DNA from: Eumeta japonica
Taxonomy: Eukaryota; Arthropoda; Insecta; Lepidoptera; Psychidae
DNA: 64,000 nt
Direction of reading: 5' to 3'
Assembly (NCBI GenBank): GCA_005406025.1
Contig: BGZK01000293.1
Coordinates: forward strand, 124,001-188,000
This document shows, in pieces, positions 58,165 to 64,000 of this stretch; within the stretch, counting starts at the first letter, position 1; every line of letters starts with the position of its first letter. Made by a program: the position numbers and the translations under genes. Below the pieces are notes generated by a model, which saw nothing but the letters and a program-made list of their open reading frames with translations, ran no database searches and had not been told where the DNA came from.

Positions 58165-60100
58165 TTATATATAATGCTATAGTGCTTGTCTGTCTGTCTG
58201 TCTGCAACAATTTTAAACGCAAAACGGCTGAATTTTTATTTATACACGTACTGACAATTAGAATGCTCTACTTGGTACCAAATTCACTGAGACATACCTA
58301 ATTTTCTGAACGATAGGCCATCTTTTGTGTTGCTTGCATACAAACTGGCTATAATCGGCTACGGTACCCTGATTAGTGTTTTCCCGCTAAGTAAACGATC
58401 GGTCCAGCTAAACATCGAGCGTCTTCGCCCTGGGCGATATTGTCATCCAGTTTGGTGACCTAAATAGCAAAGATACAAATTTACTACTATACATATTTTT
58501 CGTTTCCTAATACGTAGCAATACAAATTATATACTGCCTTTTAAATAAAAGTAGGTTAAGAGTTTTGTCATCGTTGATAACTATTCATATTATTAAGACT
58601 TAAACATGTAAAAAGTCTCAAAGCTAATAATTTTTACGACACTCATATCGTCAGGTGGTACGACCGTAACATTATAATCTCGATACAACACAAATTTACG
58701 TAATGAATTTGATTTGTATCCAGATACCTCATCGCCTAGACTTAGACTGGCGTGTTAGTGCCGTGCTCATGAGATTGAAATTAATTACCGGTGGTATTCA
58801 AATAATAAAGGAATAGCACATTAAATAATAAGAAGTGAAAATTGACAATGCCACTTCAACGAAGTGATACTCATATATTGAACATTATCCCTGATGATAC
58901 TCATTTGAATAACGACATTAATGCAATCGTAGCGGTTTGGGTTGATCGTGAGCAACTTGCAAAACTGATAGTCGCTATTAAATTGACAAACTAAATAGTC
59001 TTATGATACTATATACCTACTCGTCTTACACAAAATAGCCTCTTTCTGCTTTTGATAAATAAATCGTGTACTGCGTCTATTTGTTGCATACAGTCAACGA
59101 AAAACTAACAGCAAAAACACAAGGTTGTCTAGCTAAGAAAACAAAGTTTGGTATATGCAGTGGGGAAATTGAATTGAAATAATGTCCTCCGTCATGAGAT
59201 AGCTCTCCATATTTTAAATTGAATTTGAGGATGACTCGTAATTTTCTGATTGTTACCCAACCAAGCTGAATTATACATGCACGTTTATATCGAAGTTGGG
59301 GGCTACTTAATCGGCTGGTTTGCCCCAAATAGACGTATCAATGAACTACCACGATTGAAAAGTTCTCAACTTACACCCGAGGGAACAACAACTTGGTATT
59401 CGATGTAATTTTTTGTCTTGTACATGTTAATTTTTAAACTCACTTCTTGACAACCCGAGGTCTCTTAGCATGGCGGCTAGATAATTCATTGTTTCTGCCA
59501 TTACGAATAAAACGTTAATAAAACGAAGATGAGTGATATATTCGCCAATGATTTTGATGATGTATCCTTATTATTTTAAGACATCGAAAACCCCTTCCAA
59601 TTCTGTGGTGAAGAGTTTTAGAGACAAGACATTTCATTTCTTTCTGCAGTCTGAAAAGTTTTGTGCTTTCATTATGTGTTATTGTTATGGAAAAATTTCG
59701 TTGCTTCGATAGAACGACATTCAAAGTCGCATCACTGAAGAGAAAGCCCAGATTTCAATTGTATCCAATGGTTTTGTCGTAGACAATTTATAATCAGAAC
59801 TCAGAAAAATTTAAACATATTTTAAATACTCGACATCTCGAGAGTTGCTCATTTATTATCCTTGGTTGATAGGGTTTCACTTTTAAGGAATATGATTGAC
59901 TTTGTTCATCATTTTATATATACAACACCATAAAACGTACGCATTAAAGATTTTGATATTTATACTATTCTATTATACTTGTGCTAAGCAGCGAGTGTCT
60001 CCACTTTTTGTTCGATATATAATTTAATAAAATAAACTTAAAACGATAATCCATATCTAGATTTGTTAGAATCGAGGTTGAATTAAAATATTCCTTTTAC
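58165..60100. other. Unannotated stretch
   Basis: Begins with a GTCT microsatellite (58188-58204) and GCAAAACGGCTGAATTTTTAT, which may be a second Helitron-like 5' end. The remainder has no gene; frames on - at 59077-59328 (83 codons) and 59515-59724 show no domain. Confidence 0.4.
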
Positions 60101-60310
60101 ATGCATTTAAATAAAGACGCTTTTGATTTTTTTCTCAGGGCGTCTAATATAGTGAAATGTAATAAATTACGTTCGACAGCAATAAGCGAAGTTTTACTGC
60201 GACAACTGGGACTGAAATATAGCCATAAATTAATGTCGGATTACGAGTGCGAGGAACTTATTACAGATGGCAATGACCTTCTAGTTAAAGCTACCTTATT
60301 TTTTATATAG
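60101..60310 (+). other. 69-codon open frame, doubtful
   Basis: The frame has a balanced composition with charged and Leu residues (for example SEVLLRQLGLKYSHKLMSDY) and no recognised domain. A pyrimidine-rich tract ending TTTTTTTCTCAG at about 60126-60138 looks like a splice acceptor inside it. It could be a small exon of a host gene or chance. No donor site or neighbouring exon is evident. Confidence 0.2.
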
Positions 60311-61289
60311 GGTCGACATAAAACTTGGAACTTGACACTGGCATATTATAAAATGAGTTAGTAGCAAGTATTTCAATTTTAGTAATTACTGTAGAAGAGC
60401 ATTTGGTTTGTACTGTTCTAAAACATAACTGTCCCCAGTTTGTAAAGAAGCGATTAAAAGATAAATGTATTGTTGCATAATTAAAGGACGTAATTGCGTT
60501 TAATCATTTTATGAATCCCTAATTGTATATTATTCATCATAAGTATCTTTTTTATGTTACTCAAAAGAAAGAGAAGTGAAGTAGCATTTTATGATAGGTC
60601 CTTGGGATAGGGTCAATACGCCGCCCTTTTAATTGGTGCTAATTTGCTGATTTATCACTGACGTTGCCTTGTTCGTCTATGCAGATAGTGTTCATCGAAT
60701 GTTCAGATCGCATCGATGCATATATGCGTGCGGTCGCATTTAAATTTCGCAGTCGATTGGGCTTTGACTGCCTTTGATCATCCAATGATAATCAAGGTCC
60801 AATTTGACTGCGTACAAGTTGCGCTTTTGATGCAGAGAGCACGAGAGCATGTATATATTACTTGGTGGTTGATTATCGCAGTATTGCCCACGTGATAGAG
60901 TTTGGTTAGTAAAAGTATAGTTTATTTTGTATAATCAAGACTTATGGATTTGGATGAAACGAAAAATAATAAAATAAAAATTGATGTAATACGTATTAAC
61001 AATTTTATTAAAAAGAATTCGTCTTGTTAGATGGTGAGTCCTTCTTTGTTATTTGATAGAATATTATCTGATAAACATTCATAATGTGCACATCATTAAC
61101 AATGATTTAAATAACGCAATAAGGAAAAATTGTAACTGATTGTAATTGACTGATAATAAATGAGATAACTATTAAAAAAATTAATATCGCAATGATTATG
61201 TAGCAGATCGAATGTCGAAGTAAATAAATCTAAGAAACGATATAAATAACTTTAACGATTTAGATAAAACCAATTAATGGTAATGTACG
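60311..61289. other. Non-coding stretch with a mixed-composition patch
   Basis: From about 60600 to 60900 the sequence is less AT-biased and lacks repeat hallmarks. It contains GATCATCCAATGATAATCAA and repeated GATCGCATCGATGCAT-type strings. It might be a conserved regulatory element; this is only an impression. Confidence 0.3.
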
Positions 61290-62235
61290 CTCAAAAAAAA
61301 TCGGTGGACCCTGCAGGCCATTCCTAAAACTTTCCTCTATGATATTGACTGAGGTGATTTTGAACTCATTAAGCTCAAAAAGTTGTCTCAAAGCTCAAAG
61401 ACTTATGCTTTTCGAGTTCAAACATTCGACAAAACAATTGACCTTATAGGCCATTCCAGAAAATTTTTGCTACTTTTGAACTCAGTCTTCAAAAATTTGC
61501 GAGTGGTTTTGTAAATTAATATTTAAAATATGCTTTTAAAATGATTTGATAATGATGTTTCTCCAACGAGTTGACGAAAATGTATATTTTTTAATTTTCA
61601 ATCTGTTATAACTTTAGAATAGGTCAACCAATTTTCACGCGGTTAATATGAGTAGCAATCGAGGCAGTTTTGTGAGTCCTATAAATAATTTGTAAACGAA
61701 AATTGATTAATTGAAAAATTACGGAGTTTTTGTGAAAAAATAATTATTTTCGATTTTTTTCGTTTTCGATATTATTGGACGAATCAACCGATTTTGTTTG
61801 GCCAATTGGCCAAACGGTGACCGACGTGGTTTTTTTGATGTTAAGAGCTGATTAGTTTTTGGAATCGATCGGTGAAACCGTTTAAAAGTTAGTCCAAAAA
61901 AACCCACATTTGAAAAAATTTTCGTAGTTCTTTTGAGATTTCTTGTAATCTACTAGTCCAAATCGGTTCGAATTTTCAGAAAATCTAAACTTGATGGAAC
62001 TCTTTAAACGCCATAGTTTGGTTCCAGTCTGTCAAGCCGTTCGAAAGTTATAAGAAGTTTACATATTTACAGGCACGCATGCACGCACGCACGCACATAT
62101 ACATACAGACATAATAACACCCTCGTGGGAACCGTCAAAATAACTTCCAACGACCTCAAAACGTCGAGATCTAATGAAAACTCGATTTTCGAAAAGTCGG
62201 ATAAAACAAATAACTATTTTTAATTTTCTTACCGG
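61290..62235 (-). repeat. Dispersed repeat family A, copy 3 (reverse)
   Basis: In reverse complement it follows the same order as copy 1: GAGTTTTCATTAGATCTCG, TTGACGGTTCCCACGAGG, GTCTGTATGTATATGTGCG with a GCGT microsatellite (62072-62095 on +), AACTTTCGAACGGCTTGAC, a GTTTGGCCAATTGGCCAAAC segment, and a 3' part rich in GAGCTCAAAA-like strings. It appears to be the longest and best preserved copy. The 62-codon open frame on - (61907-61719) has no domain. Confidence 0.7.
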
Positions 62236-62736
62236 AAAGTTAAAAAATTCCGTTAAAAATTTTTATTCCCGTGATGAAGTATCTTGATTCCATACGAGCC
62301 TAACGAGATTTTAGACACTTCAGATAAGATGATTTTAATTGATTATTATTATTTAATCGTTTAATCAACTATATTGCTCTTATTATTATTAGTTAACTAA
62401 AGCAATTTAAATCTTATTCAGTATGAATATGAAAAATGGCTATATCGACTAACTTATCTCAACAAATTCAATTAGTACTTGGTCAATACCAACAAAAAAA
62501 TTATTATTATAACTAATTCACTTTAACAAATTCAGTAAGAATATGATCATTACCAACATAGAAATGATCATAGTAATTGATTCAGCTTAATAAATTCAAT
62601 TTAGAATTTGTTACATTTGAACCATATAATGTTTATTATGATCAAATTCAATTACTTGAATCAACTATAAAACTTTTTTAATACTAATTGGTAATATTAT
62701 AACGACAACTAAGTTATTCTTGTTTAAATCCACTAA
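62236..62736. other. AT-rich stretch with diffuse internal repeats
   Basis: Repeated AACAAATTCA and TCAATACCAACA/TCATTACCAACA units spaced about 60 bp suggest a worn repeat, loosely like the interior of the TA-flanked MITE at 4009-4245. Confidence 0.4.
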
Positions 62737-62929
62737 GGGCTTTTCCCACCATCTCATTTTAAAATGAATTTTAACAAAAAGTCACTTTTAAAATTAGCTT
62801 TACGTTCCAAATTTTCCTTTCAACAGTTGTTAGGGCTAAAAAACCGTTAAAAGAAGGACGTGGAATGCAAAAACATTTTGAAAGTGACTTTTTGTTAAAA
62901 GTCAGTTTAAGAAAGATGATGGAAAAAGC
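62737..62929. mobile_element. MITE with ACTAA flanks, 193 bp
   Basis: Left GGGCTTTTCCCACCATCT and right AGATGATGGAAAAAGC are inverted, as are the subterminal TTAACAAAAAGTCACTTTTA and GAAAGTGACTTTTTGTTAA. ACTAA occurs on both sides (62732-62736 and 62930-62934), a plausible 5-bp target duplication. No coding capacity. The superfamily is not certain because the extreme ends differ by two bases. Confidence 0.75.
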
Positions 62930-64000
62930 ACTAAGTAACATTGTGTTTAATTGACTAACGTCCGCATTAATAAATCGCCCTCAACTCTAGGAATGCCCAT
63001 GAGTTCACATATGACGGGTTGTCCTAAAGTTCTGTCGTAAATGCGTGATTGACAGTTGATATGTTCCACATTTAAGAGTGAACTGAAGTACGATATATTA
63101 ATTAGGACAGCATCTTCAGTGCTAACTCAAACGTGGTCTCAAGGTTGAGACCACGTCTATCAATACAGGCCTAAGATATCATAATAACTTATTAGTGCCA
63201 GCATGACATTCTGCTCCACGTAACCGGCCTCGATCGTAATTAGCACGGCCGTGTGCTGTGTGCATATTTTATCTATCAACAATTATAGAAAACCAAAGTT
63301 GATGTTAATGCTATGAGAAGAAACGTGAAATAAAACCTATTCATAAATAAATAATTCATAGAAAATGTCACATTTAAAAAATCTAATTTCTCGTCAAAGA
63401 TTGAATTCTAAAAATAAAACTCATTATTTGTTGTAATTGACATATGTGACAAATTTTTGATAAAATAAAACTAAAATAATTTGTAAGAAAATACTTGTTT
63501 ATTCATTTTTAAACAGTTCAATGCAACGTTAAATATTTTTTGCTATTGTTAAAATATTTATGTTACAAGGAATCGGTGATATTAATGAATTGTAGAAATT
63601 AACAACCTTCTGTGCTGTGTTTGTTTCGTTCTTTGGTTCCTTATACTTTTGGTATATGTACACTTGGTCGTCTACATCAACACCGACCAACAATACCACA
63701 ACTATCCCATTCAGTGATGTAACTACATCTGACTCTTCGCAAGTAATACGAATAGATACTACATTAATAAACAAAGAATTCATGAACAAAATAATACGAT
63801 TTTAACTCGAGCGTCACCCAAACAACTATCCATGCAAATATTGATTAACGATATGAGCTAGTTTTGTTCAGTCGGCTTCGCCTCCTGCCCCCGCGCTGCC
63901 ATTTGAGGTGAAGTGGGAAGGGTAGTAACTTATTTCAGTTGATAAATTGTTTATTTATCTCAACTAGTATGAAAATCGTTTTAAGCAATTACTCTCATTA
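62930..64000. other. Unannotated end of window with one foldback
   Basis: A perfect 12-bp foldback ACGTGGTCTCAA/TTGAGACCACGT lies at 63131-63142 and 63145-63156 with a 2-nt loop. Frames at 63529-63805 are open on both strands without a domain. A GC patch near 63865-63900 is unassigned. Confidence 0.5.

Noticed and set aside
1..64000. Host protein-coding genes
   Set aside because: No frame longer than 137 codons exists, and every translation with a recognisable domain belongs to a transposable element. Small exons of a host gene cannot be excluded by eye.

Overview
The window looks like nuclear DNA of an insect, most likely a moth or butterfly (Lepidoptera). It is strongly AT-rich, holds no operon-like gene packing and no host protein-coding gene I can support, and every recognisable coding trace is a broken transposable-element gene. 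The lepidopteran call rests on repeat types I know from that order: a Helitron with a TATACTAATATTATAAA start and a GGCGGAGCCGCGGGC subterminal hairpin (56981-58164), a retroposon tail containing a GTCCACGGGCGGCG-type motif (19830-20060), two long repeats starting near AAAACGGAA.TCTTATAG (14990-15760 and 37897-38640), RTE-type and CR1/jockey-type LINEs, and tRNA-derived SINEs. These are recognised from memory, not by a search. Layout, 1-12 kb: a dispersed repeat (family A, copy 1), a hAT MITE with an 8-bp target duplication (2273-2539), an inverted-repeat element (3229-3339), a TA-flanked MITE (4009-4245), a decayed PIF/Harbinger element with a transposase remnant on + and a spliced MADF-BESS remnant on - (5298-7189), a hAT-like non-autonomous element (7243-7451), a cluster of four hairpins (8837-8978), a THAP-domain exon remnant on - (9330-9520), and a decayed D34D mariner (10439-11560). 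12-27 kb: repeat family B copy 1 with a private palindromic insertion (15472-15502), a mariner fragment on -, a GC-rich unidentified repeat (18220-18890), a SINE/LINE tail, a second degenerate mariner (20255-21130), family A copy 2, a 46-bp palindrome (24729-24774), a CpG-rich stretch with CRE-like sites (25555-25870) and an RTE fragment (26064-26660). 27-44 kb: a group of short palindromes (28.0-29.6 kb), then a nested insertion in which a 5'-truncated CR1/jockey-type LINE on + (32386-33347) splits an endonuclease/RT LINE on - (32005-35400), then a SINE, a tRNA-Asp-like SINE head, family B copy 2, a 347-bp MITE and further LINE scraps. 44-64 kb: a nearly full-length but dead RTE LINE (44935-47500), a large TA-rich foldback (53357-53600), the Helitron, family A copy 3 in reverse (61290-62235) and a MITE (62737-62929). 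Nothing here forms a working gene system. The reverse transcriptases and transposases carry stops, frameshifts or lost catalytic residues. The best leads are about DNA mutation rather than protein function: many short near-perfect hairpins lacking transposon hallmarks, one of which can be compared with a related copy that lacks it. That comparison shows a short inverted duplication inserted into one copy, as expected from a template-switch mutation. I found no CRISPR array, rRNA, intact tRNA or intact transposase. All family names would need a repeat-library search to confirm.
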